Below are positions 63,474 through 64,000 of a stretch of 64,000 bases of DNA, one piece after another. Source of the stretch: Turbatrix aceti (lineage: Eukaryota; Nematoda; Chromadorea; Rhabditida; Panagrolaimidae); the NCBI GenBank assembly GCA_963969345.1, contig OZ017767.1, forward strand, positions 6,848,739-6,912,738. Direction: 5' to 3'. Position 1 is the first letter of the stretch. Each line of letters opens with the position of its first letter. A program made the position numbers and the translations under genes. Below the pieces are notes generated by a model, which was not told the origin of the DNA, ran no database searches, and saw only the letters and a list, made by a program, of their open reading frames with translations.

Positions 63474-64000
63474 TGATAATATGCACTCAAAAATTCCGCA
63501 ATTGTAAAACAGGTGTTGTCGTCATTTTTTAAAAATATTCCACATAATCCTACATGGTCAGAAAAGTTTTCCAAAAGGTCGACGCGTTTCCTAAATAATT
63601 CGTTCGTCGAGCAACGGATGGATGAAATGATTGACATTCATTTACTCGATGACCTCATCAAAATTTTTTCCCACACTAGAAAACTTTATCTTGCCATATT
63701 TATAATATTTGATATTTAGATTTATAAAAATTTTTAATTAAAAAATCTAATTTTTAATAATTTACACGCGTTCCGCATACATTGAAACCCGCCTAATCCG
63801 TGTCCTGTCTCGATAAAGAAAAGCTTTTCTGACGTAGACATATTAGCCGGAGCCACGAGTTTTGGACACATCACAACTTTTTTTTCCCTCACAATGCCAC
63901 TGACAAGGAAGGAAGCTGGAGTTTAGTCAGTTAAGCAGAATCTGACTGGGTTTTTGTCTTTGTTTTCTAAATATGTCAGTTTCAGGATTTGCACTAAATA
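63474..64000. other. Window end, no gene recognised
   Basis: AT-rich sequence without a supported coding frame, RNA gene or repeat. Confidence 0.4.

Overview
This is a eukaryotic window, most probably from a nematode. The genes are split into short GC-richer exons and AT-rich introns, most of which end in TTTCAG-type acceptors. One gene encodes a secreted protein with the nematode-typical DUF19 cysteine pattern, and two minus-strand genes sit 62 bp apart with a poly(A) signal and a splice acceptor between them, as in nematode operons. Species and genus cannot be read from the sequence. All exon structures below were assembled by eye from open frames, GT/AG (rarely GC) sites and matching phases. 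Every multi-exon total is divisible by three.

Layout. 1-3.6 kb: an HtrL/YibB-family type II membrane protein (minus). 8.0-11.2 kb: a candidate operon of a core-1 galactosyltransferase-like enzyme followed by a DUF19 secreted protein (minus). 11.2-15.8 kb: gene-poor, with a 1.1-kb inverted-repeat element and a short hAT-like element. 15.8-26.2 kb: a divergent pair of housekeeping genes, the DDX54/Dbp10 RNA helicase (minus) and cohesin SMC3 (plus), about 276 bp apart. 28.4 and 32.9 kb: tRNA-Phe and a tRNA resembling initiator tRNA-Met, flanking a small membrane-protein candidate and a carboxylesterase-family gene. 33.6-38.9 kb: a repeat-rich block with a minisatellite, a large palindrome and an apparently intact five-exon MULE (Mutator-like) transposase. 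41-46 kb: a small Lys/Pro-rich membrane protein and an SLC22-type transporter. 46.4-51.7 kb: an ankyrin-repeat protein. 52.0-53.7 kb: NOC4L, a ribosome-biogenesis factor. 54.5-56.3 kb: a protein with three tandem E2-like folds that have lost the catalytic cysteine. 56.7-59.2 kb: a membrane-anchored class 3 aldehyde dehydrogenase. 59.2-64 kb: gene-poor, ending with a clean hAT-like MITE that has a perfect 8-bp target duplication.

DDX54 and NOC4L both act in ribosome assembly and SMC3 in chromosome cohesion; the other genes are metabolic, secretory or unknown. The most unusual points are three near-identical copies of NOC4L exon 3 (one inverted just beyond the gene, one inside an intron of the aldehyde dehydrogenase gene), the triple pseudo-E2 protein, a GTTCG-rich hAT-like repeat family lodged in introns of several genes, and the intact MULE transposase beside a palindrome that reaches into its last exon.
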